Source: Pseudomonas sp. MIACH (lineage in GTDB: Bacteria; Pseudomonadota; Gammaproteobacteria; Pseudomonadales; Pseudomonadaceae). Taken from it: a DNA stretch of 64,000 nucleotides. Position numbers and translations under genes: made by a program. The notes below the pieces were generated by a model that saw nothing but the letters and a program-made list of their open reading frames with translations, had not been told where the DNA came from and did not search any database. Of this stretch, positions 35,563 through 44,561 are shown piece by piece; the first letter of the stretch is position 1, and each line of letters begins with the position of its first letter. The DNA lies in contig NZ_LHVO01000065.1 of assembly GCF_001269925.1 (NCBI RefSeq), positions 16,142-80,141 of the forward strand, read 5' to 3'.

Positions 35563-37500
35563 ATGCACGACACCCTCCAGCAGGTCTTTGGTTATCCACA
35601 GTTTCGTTTGGGCCAGGAAGAAACGGTCAGCGCCGTACTGGCTGGTCGTTCGGCTGCGGCCATTTTTCCTACGGGGTCGGGCAAGTCCCTGTGTTATCAG
35701 CTGTCGGCGGTGCTGCTGCCGCACCTGACGTTGGTGGTGTCGCCATTGTTGGCGTTGATGCAGGACCAATTGGGCTTCCTGCAACGCCACGGTATTTCGG
35801 CGGGCAGTATCGATTCGGCGCAAAGCCGCGAGGAGGCCAATGACGTGATGGCCCGTGCGCGTTCGGGCGAGTTGAAAATCCTGATGATTTCCGTGGAGCG
35901 TTTGAAGAACGAGCGCTTTCGCAACTTTCTGCAAAGTGTGCAGATCTCGCTGCTGGTGGTGGATGAGGCGCACTGTATTTCCGAGTGGGGCCACAACTTC
36001 CGTCCGGACTATTTGAAGCTGCCGGACTACCAGCGTCAGTTCAAGATCCCACAAGCGCTGCTGCTGACGGCTACGGCCACGCCCAAGGTGATTGCCGACA
36101 TGCAGGCCAAGTTCGCCATTGCGCCGGACGACGTGGTCACCACGGGCTTCTACCGGCCCAACCTTAACCTGTTGGTGGAGCCGGTCGCCGGTGCGGACAA
36201 ACGTCGTCGCCTGGTGCAGTGGATGAGCGAGCGGGCCAACCAGCCCAGCATCGTCTACGTCACCTTGCAGAAAACCGCCGAGCAGATTGCCGAGCATCTG
36301 AACCGCAACGGCATCCAGGCCGAGGCGTACCACGCCGGCTTGCCCCACGACAGGCGTGAGGGCATCCAGCAGCGCTTCATGGGTGGGCGCTCCAATTGCA
36401 TCGTCGCCACCATCGCGTTCGGCATGGGCATCGACAAGAGTGACATCCGCAATGTGGTGCATTTTGACCTGCCTAAATCCATCGAGAACTACAGCCAGGA
36501 AATCGGGCGTGCGGGGCGTGATGGGCAGCCCTCGGACTGCCTCGTGCTGGCCAACCGCGACAGCCTCAATGTGCTGGAAAACTTCGTGTATGGCGATACG
36601 CCGGAGCAGGACGGTATCCGCCGTGTGCTGGAGGAACTACAGTCGGCGCGCAGTGAGGGGCAGTGGGAGTTCCTGCTGAGGTCGCTGTCGGACCACAGCA
36701 ACATCCGTGAACTGCCACTGAAGACACTGCTGGTGCAATTGGAGCTCAAGGGCGTGATTGCGCCGCGCTATGCATTTTATGCCGAGTATCGCTTCAAGTA
36801 CCTGGTCGAGCCCGAGGCCTTGCTGGCGCGTTTTTCCGGCGAGCGCCAACAGTTTGTCGCGGCGATCATCCAGGTGTGCAAGCGCGCAAAAACCTGGGCG
36901 ACCGTGGATTTCGACGCGCTTTACCAGCAACACAATGCCGAGCGCAGCCGGGTGGTGAAGGCCCTGGATTACTTCCAGGAGCAAGGCCTGATCGAGTTGG
37001 AAAGCAAGCAGATGACCGAGGTCTACAGCCTGCTGGATACCGATTTTGATCCACAGGTGTTGAGCGTCGAGTTATACACAGGCTTCAAGCAGCACGAGGT
37101 GACGGAGGTGGCGCGGATTCACGCCATGCTTGATCTGTTCGCTACCAAGCATTGCCTGGGGCAGCGGCTGGCCGAGTACTTCGGCGATGAAAATGCACCG
37201 CAGCGCTGCGGGCACTGTTCTGTGTGCCACGGCCATGTCGCGCATTTGCCGGCGCCGCCGAGCCTGCCGCCGCTTGTGGATAAAAACTTCATGGGGCTGT
37301 GCGGTGATTTTATCCACAGGCATCATGAGCACACCGGCCAATTGCCGGGCGCTGAGCGGCTGACACGTTTCCTGGGCGGTATCAGCGTGCCGTTGTTTAC
37401 CAAGTTGAAGGCGCGGGGGATTCCCGGTTTTGCTGCGCTGGAGGACTATCCCTACGCCGATGTGCGTGAGTGGGCCCAAGTCCATTTGAATGACCTGTAA
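35563..37500 (+). CDS. recQ: RecQ-family ATP-dependent DNA helicase
   Basis: 645 residues. Superfamily 2 helicase motifs run in order: FRLGQEETV (motif 0), FPTGSGKSLCYQL (I) near residue 47, VVDEAHCISEWGHNFRPDY (II) near 128, TATATPKV (III) and IGRAGRDGQPSDC (VI) near 310. A zinc-binding RecQ C-terminal region (LGQRLAEYFGDE, then RCGHCSVCHGH) lies near 540. No clear HRDC domain is seen at the end, unlike canonical RecQ, so it may be the second RecQ-like helicase of pseudomonads. The gene symbol denotes the family. Confidence 0.85.
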   Translation: MHDTLQQVFGYPQFRLGQEETVSAVLAGRSAAAIFPTGSGKSLCYQLSAVLLPHLTLVVSPLLALMQDQLGFLQRHGISAGSIDSAQSREEANDVMARARSGELKILMISVERLKNERFRNFLQSVQISLLVVDEAHCISEWGHNFRPDYLKLPDYQRQFKIPQALLLTATATPKVIADMQAKFAIAPDDVVTTGFYRPNLNLLVEPVAGADKRRRLVQWMSERANQPSIVYVTLQKTAEQIAEHLNRNGIQAEAYHAGLPHDRREGIQQRFMGGRSNCIVATIAFGMGIDKSDIRNVVHFDLPKSIENYSQEIGRAGRDGQPSDCLVLANRDSLNVLENFVYGDTPEQDGIRRVLEELQSARSEGQWEFLLRSLSDHSNIRELPLKTLLVQLELKGVIAPRYAFYAEYRFKYLVEPEALLARFSGERQQFVAAIIQVCKRAKTWATVDFDALYQQHNAERSRVVKALDYFQEQGLIELESKQMTEVYSLLDTDFDPQVLSVELYTGFKQHEVTEVARIHAMLDLFATKHCLGQRLAEYFGDENAPQRCGHCSVCHGHVAHLPAPPSLPPLVDKNFMGLCGDFIHRHHEHTGQLPGAERLTRFLGGISVPLFTKLKARGIPGFAALEDYPYADVREWAQVHLNDL

Positions 37501-37523
37501 CCCTACTTTCATGAGACGTGCCC

Positions 37524-37955
37524 ATGCCTGACTCAATGCCACAACGCGCCGATTACCGGCACTTCCAGCCAATCACCACGCGCTGGCACGACAACGATGT
37601 GTACGGCCATGTGAACAATGTCACCTACTACAGCTTCTTCGACACGGCGGTGAATACCTACCTGATCGAACAGGGTGGGTTGGACATTCATGACGGTGAA
37701 GTGGTGGGGTTCGTGGTGAGTTCGGCGTGCGATTACTTCGCGTCTATTGCCTTTCCCGACCGCCTGGAAATCGGCCTGCGAGTCGGCAAGTTGGGTAACA
37801 GCTCAGTGCAGTACGAGTTGGCTGTATTCAAGGCAGGCGAAGAGGAAGCCTGTGCGGCGGGGCGCTTTGTGCATGTGTTCGTGGATCGGGGGACGAACCA
37901 GCCGGTGACCATTCCGGGGATGTTGCGCGAGGCGTTGCAGCGGTTGGTGGTCTGA
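37524..37955 (+). CDS. 4HBT/YbgC-like acyl-CoA thioesterase
   Basis: 143 residues from ATG 37524 (MPDSMPQRADYRHF). Hotdog thioesterase with the active-site segment TRWHDNDVYGHVNNVTYYSF near residues 18-37, where the Asp in HDNDVYGH is the catalytic residue of the 4-hydroxybenzoyl-CoA thioesterase group. Starts 24 bases after recQ and is probably cotranscribed. Substrate unknown. Confidence 0.85.
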   Translation: MPDSMPQRADYRHFQPITTRWHDNDVYGHVNNVTYYSFFDTAVNTYLIEQGGLDIHDGEVVGFVVSSACDYFASIAFPDRLEIGLRVGKLGNSSVQYELAVFKAGEEEACAAGRFVHVFVDRGTNQPVTIPGMLREALQRLVV

Positions 37956-37983
37956 CTTCGGCGTTGCAGGCACCACGGAACCC

Positions 37984-38076
37984 AATGTGGGAGGGGGCTT
38001 GCTCCCGATAGCGGTGGGTTAGCCAGTACACGGGTGGCTGACACTCTGCTATCGGGAGCAAGCCCCCTCCCACATT
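37984..38076. repeat. REP doublet, GTGGGAGGGGGCTTGC family
   Basis: Arms AATGTGGGAGGGGGCTTGCT (continuing CCCGATAGC) and the exact reverse complement, around about 35 bases. Between the convergent thioesterase and glycine-zipper genes. A close relative lies at 43716-43807. Confidence 0.82.
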
Positions 38077-38099
38077 GGTTTTGCGCTGTTTTTTAGCGC

Positions 38100-38573
38100 T
38101 TAGCGGTGACGGTAGTGATGCTTGTTCTTGCGATGCCCGTAGGCATGGCCACGGCCGCGATGGTCATCGCGGTCATAACGGCGGTTATCACGACTACGAC
38201 GATCATCGTCATCACTCTTGTTGCCCATGTAGTTGCCCAGCGCACCACCCGCGCCACCGCCGGCTGCTGAGCCGATCAGTGCACCGGTGCTGCCGCCGAC
38301 ACTGCGGCCCACCACGTTGCCGCCGGCTGCGCCCAGTGCGCCGCCAATGGCTGCTTCGCCGCGGCTGCGCTTATCGGCGCCGACCGCGCTACCACCTGCG
38401 CCACCGAGGGCTGCGCCGATGGTCGAACCGGTATTGCCGCCCAACTGCTGCCCGACAACCGAGCCTAGAACCCCGCCCAATGCGCCGCCCACACCGGCTT
38501 CGGTGGTGCCACCGGCCATGGCTGCGCCACTGACCAGGCCAAGGGACAACAAGAGAATCGAGGAGAACTTCAT
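38100..38573 (-). CDS. Glycine-zipper outer-envelope protein
   Basis: 157 residues. A signal peptide is likely (SSILLLSLGLVSGAAMA-G). Residues 22-115 are almost wholly glycine-zipper repeats (GGALGGVLGSVVGQQLGG, GAALGGAGGSAVG, GALIGSAAGGGAGG), which form close-packed membrane helices. The tail is charged and histidine-rich (DDDDRRSRDNRRYDRDD, HRKNKHHYRHR). Probably membrane-associated in the envelope; role unknown. Confidence 0.78.
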   Translation of the reverse strand: MKFSSILLLSLGLVSGAAMAGGTTEAGVGGALGGVLGSVVGQQLGGNTGSTIGAALGGAGGSAVGADKRSRGEAAIGGALGAAGGNVVGRSVGGSTGALIGSAAGGGAGGALGNYMGNKSDDDDRRSRDNRRYDRDDHRGRGHAYGHRKNKHHYRHR

Positions 38574-38801
38574 AGAGAGACCTCAAGAGGATGACGGCGC
38601 GATCCTGAGGCTGTATCGACATGGTTACAATAGAAATCCGACCAGTAACACGAGTTGTACACAATTCTCTAAGTTACTGTTTTAACTCCGGAACTTAAGT
38701 GGTTTTTGCGAGTCTTTAGCTACTTCGGAACGGCCGCTTTTATGCAAAAGCGGCCTTTTTTGTGCCCGGATTTTTACGACAATCAGCTTTGCAGCTTTTC
38801 T
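38574..38801 (+). ncRNA. Possible small RNA ending at an orphan terminator
   Basis: A strong plus-strand intrinsic terminator (38735-38763) has no plus-strand gene upstream, because the neighbour is transcribed away on the minus strand. A weak promoter candidate is TTGTAC, 17 bases, TGTTTT near 38655-38683. A transcript of about 70-130 nucleotides would result. Not recognised as a known pseudomonad RNA. The exact 5' end is unknown. Confidence 0.35.
38735..38763 (+). terminator. Orphan intrinsic terminator
   Basis: GGCCGCTTTTATGCAAAAGCGGCC followed by TTTTTTGTG: arms GGCCGCTTTT and AAAAGCGGCC with a 4-base loop and a U tract on the plus strand. Confidence 0.8.
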
Positions 38802-38933
38802 GTGGCGAGCGGGCTTGCCCCGCGTTGGGCTGCGAAGCAGTCCTATTAGGGCCGCCCCGGCGTGTCAGGCAAATCGCGGCGTCAGGTTTTGGGGCTGCTG
38901 CGCAGCCCAACGCGGGGCAAGCCCGCTCGCCAC
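38802..38933. repeat. REP doublet, GTGGCGAGCGGGCTTG family (copy 2)
   Basis: Arms GTGGCGAGCGGGCTTGCCCC (continuing CGCGTTGGGCTGCG) and the reverse complement. Same family as 27309-27441 and 61282-61414, here 3' of the YdeP gene. Confidence 0.8.
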
Positions 38934-38959
38934 AATGAAAGCAGTCTGCCCGGTTCTTG

Positions 38960-41308
38960 TCAGGCTGAACGCGCCATGATCAGCCCATTGTCACTTGCAG
39001 CTTCCAAGCGGATCGCCACGAACTTCGACGTCGGTGTATGGCTGCCATCGCCGGTGCTTTCCAGCGGTACCAGCGGGTTCACTTCTGGGTAGTAAGCCGC
39101 AGCCTGCCCCGCCGGAATATCAAACGCCAACAAGGTGAAGCCCTTCACCCGACGCTCACGACCGTCTTCCCACAACGACACGATGTCGGCTTTCTGCCCC
39201 GGCTTGAAGCCCAGGCGGATGATGTCGGCTTCGTTGACGAACAGCACGTCACGCTGGCCTTTGACCCCGCGATAGCGGTCGTCCAAGCCATAAATGGTGG
39301 TGTTGTACTGATCGTGGGAGCGCATCGATTGCATGATCAGATCGGGTATACGGCCGGTGGCGTGGGTACGCTCGTGGATCAGGTCCTTGGGCAGGATGTT
39401 CGGGCGGAAGTTGGCACGGCCCGAAGGCGTGTTCCAGCGGCGTGCACCGGCGGAGTTGCCCAGGTAGAAACCACCAGGGTGTTTAAGGCGTTCGTTGAAA
39501 TCCTTGAAGCCTGGAATGGTGTCGGCGATCAGGTCGCGAATGCGGCTGTAGTCGGCCACCAACCAGTTCCAGTCCACCGGTTTGCTGCCCAGGGTCGCGG
39601 CGGCGATGCCGGCGAGGATGGCCGGCTCCGACTTCATCAACTTCGACAGCGGCTGCAGTTGGCCGTTGGAGTCGTGGACCATGCTGAACGAGTCTTCCAC
39701 CGTCACCGCTTGCGGGCCTTCGGCCTGGATGTCGATGTCGGTGCGGCCCAGGCACGGCAGGATCAGCGCGTCTTTACCGTGCATCAGGTGGCTGCGGTTG
39801 AGCTTGGTGCTGATCTGCACGGTCAGGTCGCAATTGCGCAGCGCTTCGAAGGTGCGCGGGCTGTCCGGGGTGGCTTGGGCGAAGTTGCCACCCAGGCCGA
39901 TAAACACCTTGGAGCGGCCTTCGAGCATGGCGTGGATCGCTTCCACCACGTTGTGCCCGTTGGTACGCGGCACCTGGAACTGGAAACGCCGCTCCAGGGC
40001 GTCGAGGAATGCCACCGGTGGGCGTTCGTTGATGCCCATGGTGCGGTCGCCCTGCACGTTGCTGTGGCCACGCACCGGGCACAGGCCGGCGCCGGGGCGG
40101 CCGATGTTGCCGCGCAGCAGCATCAGGTTGGCGATTTCCTGGATAGTCGGCACCGAGTGGCGGTGCTGGGTGATACCCATCGCCCAGCACATGATCACGT
40201 TCTTGCCCTTGGCGTACATGCGCGCCGCTTGTTCGATCTCGATCAGCGGCAGGCCGGACTGGGCGACGATTTCATCCCACGAGGTATCGTCGATCTGGCC
40301 CAGGTAATCGAGCACGTTGGCGGTGTGTTCATTGAGGAAATCGTGGTCGAACACGGCTTCCTTGCCTTCGGCCTGAGCCTGGCGCTCCCACAGCAGCAGG
40401 AACTTGGCCATGCCGCGCAGGATGGCCATGTCGCCACCCAACGCTGGGCGGAAGTACGCGGTGTTGGTCGGCTTGTCGCCGTTGGTGAGCATTTCCAACG
40501 GGTGCTGCGGATGCTGGAAGCGTTCCAGGCCACGCTCTTTGAGTGGGTTGATACACGCCACCTGGGCGCCGCGCTTCACCGCTTCACGCAGCGGTTCGAG
40601 CATGCGTGGGTGGTTGGTGCCGGGGTTCTGGCCCCACACGAAAATCGCATCGGCATGTTCGAAGTCATCAAAGGTCACGGTGCCTTTGCCGACGCCCACG
40701 CTCTGCGCCAGGGCCACGCCGCTGGCCTCGTGGCACATGTTCGAGCAATCCGGGAAGTTGTTGGTGCCGTAGGCGCGCACGAACAGCTGGTACAGGTACG
40801 CCGCTTCGTTGCTGGCGCGGCCCGACGTGTAGAACTCAGCCATGTCCGGGCTGGGCAGGGCGTTGAGGTGCTTGCCGACCAGGTCGAAGGCCGCTTCCCA
40901 ACTGATGGGGGTGTAGCGGTCGGTTTCAGCGTCGTAGCGCATTGGCTCGGTCAGGCGACCCTGGTATTCCAGCCAATAATCGCTTTGCTCCAGCAACGCG
41001 GTGACGCTGTGCTTGGCGAAGAATGCCGCATCGACACGGCGCTTGGTGGCTTCCCAGTTGACCGCCTTGGCGCCGTTCTCGCAGAACTTGACCATGCCGC
41101 TTTCCGGCGAGTCGCCCCAGGCGCAGCCCGGACAGTCGAAGCCGCCGTTCTGGTTGGTCTTGAGCATCATGCGCAGGTTTTTCAGCGCGTTGTCGCTGGT
41201 CAACCACGCCTGTGCCACGCTGATCAGCGCACCCCAGCCGCCAGCCGGGCCCTTGTAGGGCTTGTAGCGCGGGGTTGGGGTTTGGTCGGCTTGATGATGA
41301 TTGCTCAC
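38960..41308 (-). CDS. FdhF/YdeP-family molybdopterin oxidoreductase
   Basis: 782 residues, the YdeP branch of formate dehydrogenase-like enzymes. Cysteines at 59, 62 and 76 (FDCPGCAWG, VKFCENG) are the remaining iron-sulfur-type ligands near the N-terminus. Cys192-His193 in SNMCHEASG takes the place of the selenocysteine-His of E. coli FdhF. The remaining chain has the molybdopterin dinucleotide-binding layout, for example IFVWGQNPGTNHPR near residue 225 and CPVRGHSNVQGDRT near 415. The true substrate is unknown; YdeP has been tied to acid resistance. It overlaps fdhD by 4 bases. No electron-transfer subunit genes are adjacent. Confidence 0.85.
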   Translation of the reverse strand: MSNHHQADQTPTPRYKPYKGPAGGWGALISVAQAWLTSDNALKNLRMMLKTNQNGGFDCPGCAWGDSPESGMVKFCENGAKAVNWEATKRRVDAAFFAKHSVTALLEQSDYWLEYQGRLTEPMRYDAETDRYTPISWEAAFDLVGKHLNALPSPDMAEFYTSGRASNEAAYLYQLFVRAYGTNNFPDCSNMCHEASGVALAQSVGVGKGTVTFDDFEHADAIFVWGQNPGTNHPRMLEPLREAVKRGAQVACINPLKERGLERFQHPQHPLEMLTNGDKPTNTAYFRPALGGDMAILRGMAKFLLLWERQAQAEGKEAVFDHDFLNEHTANVLDYLGQIDDTSWDEIVAQSGLPLIEIEQAARMYAKGKNVIMCWAMGITQHRHSVPTIQEIANLMLLRGNIGRPGAGLCPVRGHSNVQGDRTMGINERPPVAFLDALERRFQFQVPRTNGHNVVEAIHAMLEGRSKVFIGLGGNFAQATPDSPRTFEALRNCDLTVQISTKLNRSHLMHGKDALILPCLGRTDIDIQAEGPQAVTVEDSFSMVHDSNGQLQPLSKLMKSEPAILAGIAAATLGSKPVDWNWLVADYSRIRDLIADTIPGFKDFNERLKHPGGFYLGNSAGARRWNTPSGRANFRPNILPKDLIHERTHATGRIPDLIMQSMRSHDQYNTTIYGLDDRYRGVKGQRDVLFVNEADIIRLGFKPGQKADIVSLWEDGRERRVKGFTLLAFDIPAGQAAAYYPEVNPLVPLESTGDGSHTPTSKFVAIRLEAASDNGLIMARSA

Positions 41309-42144
41309 GGCTGGTTCTCCATCGCAGGGCTGTAGACCCGCGGCGCACTTTTCTGCGGCAGGTGGATGAGATTGAGGTTATGCCGGCGGGCCCATTGCAG
41401 GGCCAGGCCGGTGGGCGACGACAGGCTGACCAGGGTCTGGATGCCCGCGCGCAGGACTTTCTGGATCAATTCGAGACTGCAACGGCTGGTGACAATCGCC
41501 AGGCCACCTTCGGTCGGGATCTGTTGGCGGATCAGCGCGCCGATCAACTTGTCGAGGGCGTTGTGCCGGCCGATGTCTTCACGGCCCATGAGCAATTCGC
41601 CCTGGTTATTCATGAACACGGCCGCATGCACCGCGCCGCTGTACTGGCCCAGGGGCTGGAACGCACTGATGCGCTGGCGCAGGCCGTCAAGCCATTCGGC
41701 AGGCGGCAAGGGCGCGCCGGGCAGCACTTGAAGGTCCGGCAGGGCCTGTTCTACTGCTTCCACTCCGCACAGGCCGCAGCCGCTGGTGCCCGCCAATTGG
41801 CGGCGCTGCTGCTTGAGGTTCCAGAACGCACGGCTGGAGATCTGTACCTGAGCGTATTGGGCCGAACCCGAACCGCTGAGTTTTAGATCATAAATGTCGC
41901 TAACGTCGCTGATAATGCCGCTGCCGATGCTGAATCCGACAATGAAGTCTTCAAGGTCGGTCGGCGTGACCAGCATCACCGCCTGGCTGATGTCGTTATA
42001 GGCAATCGCCAACGCCACTTCTTCCGCCAAGGCTGTGCTGGCGACTTCAGTGCGTTCAAGGTTGCAAAACTGGTAGCTCTGGCTGGCAACGGGCGCGGAC
42101 GTTTCCGGAGCGGGCGCCGCGCAGACTGGGCGCTTGGCGTTCAT
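41305..42144 (-). CDS. fdhD: Formate dehydrogenase accessory sulfurtransferase FdhD
   Basis: 279 residues. FdhD carries sulfur from IscS to the molybdenum cofactor. The essential CxxC motif is GTSGCGLCGVEAV near residue 140. GREDIGRHNALDKLIG near residue 190 and the final SSPTGLALQWARRHN are family hallmarks. It is upstream of and coupled to the YdeP-type oxidoreductase, supporting that enzyme being a sulfurated molybdoenzyme. Confidence 0.92.
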   Translation of the reverse strand: MNAKRPVCAAPAPETSAPVASQSYQFCNLERTEVASTALAEEVALAIAYNDISQAVMLVTPTDLEDFIVGFSIGSGIISDVSDIYDLKLSGSGSAQYAQVQISSRAFWNLKQQRRQLAGTSGCGLCGVEAVEQALPDLQVLPGAPLPPAEWLDGLRQRISAFQPLGQYSGAVHAAVFMNNQGELLMGREDIGRHNALDKLIGALIRQQIPTEGGLAIVTSRCSLELIQKVLRAGIQTLVSLSSPTGLALQWARRHNLNLIHLPQKSAPRVYSPAMENQP

Positions 42145-42241
42145 GGGGCAATACCACCGGCGGATTGATCAGTGTTTAGACTAGGCGCGACAAAGCGTCG
42201 CGTCTAATTGCCAGTACTGATCTACCGATAGATGACGTCGA

Positions 42242-43129
42242 TCAAGACTCTGTTTGCGATTTCTGAAACAGCGCGAAACACGCCTCCGCCAGCGCCGAGC
42301 GCGGCGCGCTGCGCCGCATGATCAGGCCCAGGCGCGCGAGCGTGTGGGCGTCTTCAATAGGTTGCAGGCGTAAGTGTTCGGTGAGGGCGTCCAGGCCACC
42401 GTCCAGCGGCATGACGGCGCAGCACAGTCCGCCATGCACAGCTTGTAACAACTGATGAACGGCGTCGGTTTGTAACAGTGGCTGCGGGTGCAGGCCCCGG
42501 CTGTGGAAGTTGTGGTCGATGGACTGACGGAAGTGCATGCCACTGGTGAGCATGCCCAGTGGCAGTTCGATCAATGCCTCCCAGCTCAGCGGTTTGTCGC
42601 CAAAGCTGAAATAGCGTTGGTCGTAGAGCAGGCCCATGCGGGTTTCGCCGAGGGCCAGGGAGTCGAAGCGCTCGTTGTCCAGGCGGTCGAGGTAGGACAC
42701 GCCCAGGTCCAGGCGATTGCTCGCCAACTGTTCGAGAATCTGCTCGGAACTGAGGGCCGACAGCTCAAAGCGCAGGCTCGGATGTTCCTTGTGCAGTTGT
42801 TGCATCAACGCCAGCGGATCAAAACTCGACAGCGGCACCACACCCAGGCGCAGTGTCCCGACGAGGTTGCCACGACAGGCGGCGGCTTCGGCCTGCAAGC
42901 CGTCATAGGCCGCCAGCACCGTGCGTGCCCAGGCCAGTACTCGTTCGCCAGGGGCGGTAAAACCTTCGAAACGCTGGCCGCGATTGACCAGCGGCAAGTC
43001 CAGCTCTTCTTCAAGGCTGCGCAGACGCATCGACAGGGTTGGCTGGGTGATGTGGCAACGCGCCGCGGCCTGGCCGAAGTGACGGGTCTCGTCGAGGGCG
43101 ATGAGGAATTTCAGCTGCTTGATGTCCAT
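42242..43129 (-). CDS. LysR-family transcriptional regulator
   Basis: 295 residues. The N-terminal winged helix-turn-helix is KFLIALDETRHFGQAAARCH, then ITQPTLSMRLRSLEEELDLP at residues 6-45. The LysR substrate-binding domain follows (LVGTLRLGVVPLSSFDPLAL near 90). It is on the same strand as fdhD with a 97-base gap, so it may regulate fdhD and the YdeP gene, or the divergent lysM gene. Effector unknown. Confidence 0.88.
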   Translation of the reverse strand: MDIKQLKFLIALDETRHFGQAAARCHITQPTLSMRLRSLEEELDLPLVNRGQRFEGFTAPGERVLAWARTVLAAYDGLQAEAAACRGNLVGTLRLGVVPLSSFDPLALMQQLHKEHPSLRFELSALSSEQILEQLASNRLDLGVSYLDRLDNERFDSLALGETRMGLLYDQRYFSFGDKPLSWEALIELPLGMLTSGMHFRQSIDHNFHSRGLHPQPLLQTDAVHQLLQAVHGGLCCAVMPLDGGLDALTEHLRLQPIEDAHTLARLGLIMRRSAPRSALAEACFALFQKSQTES

Positions 43130-43261
43130 CTTCGCTCCAGGGCTTATTCCAATGGCGGGGGGATTCTAGCGCGTTTGGGTCTTTGGTCGGGCTGGAACCC
43201 AAGCGTTTAGGGTTGGTCTAGTCTTGGGCATCTGGAAATCAAACATCAAGGAGAGCGCACC

Positions 43262-43702
43262 ATGAGTCTTTTGAGCTTTGTAAAGGAAGCCGGCGAGAAG
43301 TTGATCGATCTGTTGACGCCGGGTAATGCAAACGCCAGTGAGCAGTTGAAGGAACACGTGGCGAAGGTGGGTCTGGGTAATCCGAATGTGCAGACCACGG
43401 TGGATGGCGACAAAGTGACCGTAACCGGTGAAGTCGCGACCCAGGAAGAGAAAGAGAAGATTCTGCTGGCCCTGGGCAATATTGCCGGTGTGGCCAGTGT
43501 GGATGACCAGATCACCGTATCCGGCCCGGCGGTTGCCGCCGCCCGCTTCGTCGTGGTGAAAAAGGGCGACACCCTCAGCGCAATTTCCCTGACGGTGTAT
43601 GGCAACGCCAATCTGTACAACAAGATCTTCGAGGCCAACAAGCCGCTGTTGTCCCATCCAGACAAGATTTACCCAGGGCAGACGCTGCGTATTCCTGAGT
43701 AA
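43262..43702 (+). CDS. lysM: BON-LysM protein (Kbp/YgaU type)
   Basis: 146 residues, cytoplasmic-looking, without a signal peptide. Residues about 25-85 are a BON domain (VQTTVDGDKVTVTGEVATQE). Residues about 95-145 are a LysM domain (FVVVKKGDTLSAISLTVYGN, ending YPGQTLRIPE). E. coli YgaU/Kbp with the same architecture binds potassium ions. AAGGAGAG precedes the start. Monocistronic. Confidence 0.88.
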   Translation: MSLLSFVKEAGEKLIDLLTPGNANASEQLKEHVAKVGLGNPNVQTTVDGDKVTVTGEVATQEEKEKILLALGNIAGVASVDDQITVSGPAVAAARFVVVKKGDTLSAISLTVYGNANLYNKIFEANKPLLSHPDKIYPGQTLRIPE

Positions 43703-43715
43703 TACACAAAGTAAA

Positions 43716-43807
43716 AATGTGGGAGGGGGCTTGCTCCCGATACCGGAGTGTCAGTCGACATCAAGGTGGCTGATGCACCGCTATCGGGAGCAAGCCCCCT
43801 CCCACAT
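43716..43807. repeat. REP doublet, GTGGGAGGGGGCTTGC family
   Basis: Arms AATGTGGGAGGGGGCTTGCT (continuing CCCGATA) and its exact reverse complement around about 35 bases, between the convergent lysM and yrfG genes. Nearly identical to 37984-38076. Confidence 0.82.
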
Positions 43808-43811
43808 TTGA

Positions 43812-44474
43812 TCAGAGCCCGGCAATGAGATCGCGGTAGTCACCGACTGCTGCAAATTCAGCCGTGTCCTTCGGCCCTTTTTTGCTGTCCGGTTCTTTCA
43901 CCGCCAGCAAGTGCCCCACGCCAAACGCCTGGGCACTGCGCAGGATCGGCAGGGTATCGTCGATAAACAGGCTACGGGCCGGGTCGAATTGGATGTCGGC
44001 TTGCAAGGCATCCCAGAACTGTGGGTTTTCCTTGGCGAAACCGTAGTCGTGGGAGCTGATCAATCGCTCGAAATACGGCGCCAGTTCAATCCGTTCCAAC
44101 TTCAATGACAGCGAATCACGATGAGCGTTGGTGATCAGGATCACGCGCTTGCCGGCCTGTTTGATCGCCGCCAGGAAGGTATCGGCATCCGGGCGCAGCG
44201 CAATCAGGTGGGCCGTCTCCAATTTGAGCTCGCGCACTGGAATGTTCAGCTCGGCGCTCCAGAAATCCAGGCAATACCATTGCAACTGTCCGGCGTTACG
44301 CTCGAACAGAGGCTGCAACTCCATCTCGGCCATGGCTCGGCTCACCCCGTGCAGCTCGGCGTAACGCTGGGGCAGGTGCTCCATCCAGAAGTGGTTGTCG
44401 TAATGCAGGTCGAGCAGGGTGCCGTCCATGTCCAGCAGGACAGTGTCGATGGCGTGCCAGGGCAAAGAGGGCAT
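43812..44474 (-). CDS. yrfG: GMP/IMP nucleotidase YrfG
   Basis: 220 residues, HAD superfamily. Motif I is LLDMDGTLLDLHYDNHFW near residue 15, motif II the Thr in ILITNAHRD near 108, and motif III/IV SLFIDDTLPILRSAQ near 170. E. coli YrfG dephosphorylates GMP and IMP. Divergent from nudE, the same pairing as in enteric bacteria. Confidence 0.88.
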   Translation of the reverse strand: MPSLPWHAIDTVLLDMDGTLLDLHYDNHFWMEHLPQRYAELHGVSRAMAEMELQPLFERNAGQLQWYCLDFWSAELNIPVRELKLETAHLIALRPDADTFLAAIKQAGKRVILITNAHRDSLSLKLERIELAPYFERLISSHDYGFAKENPQFWDALQADIQFDPARSLFIDDTLPILRSAQAFGVGHLLAVKEPDSKKGPKDTAEFAAVGDYRDLIAGL

Positions 44475-44561
44475 GGTGCGGTCTCATGTAAGTAAAGATA
44501 TCCGACACAGACAATCGGAAAAGCCACGGTATAGTAACCCGATCACGCCAAGGAGCCGCTC

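Noticed and set aside
39038..41335. 765-codon open frame on the plus strand
   Set aside because: Antisense to the YdeP-type oxidoreductase, which has cofactor motifs and a coupled fdhD; the plus frame has no recognisable domain.
37984..43807. CRISPR-like repeats
   Set aside because: The repeated units are inverted pairs at scattered sites, without regular direct repeats and spacers.
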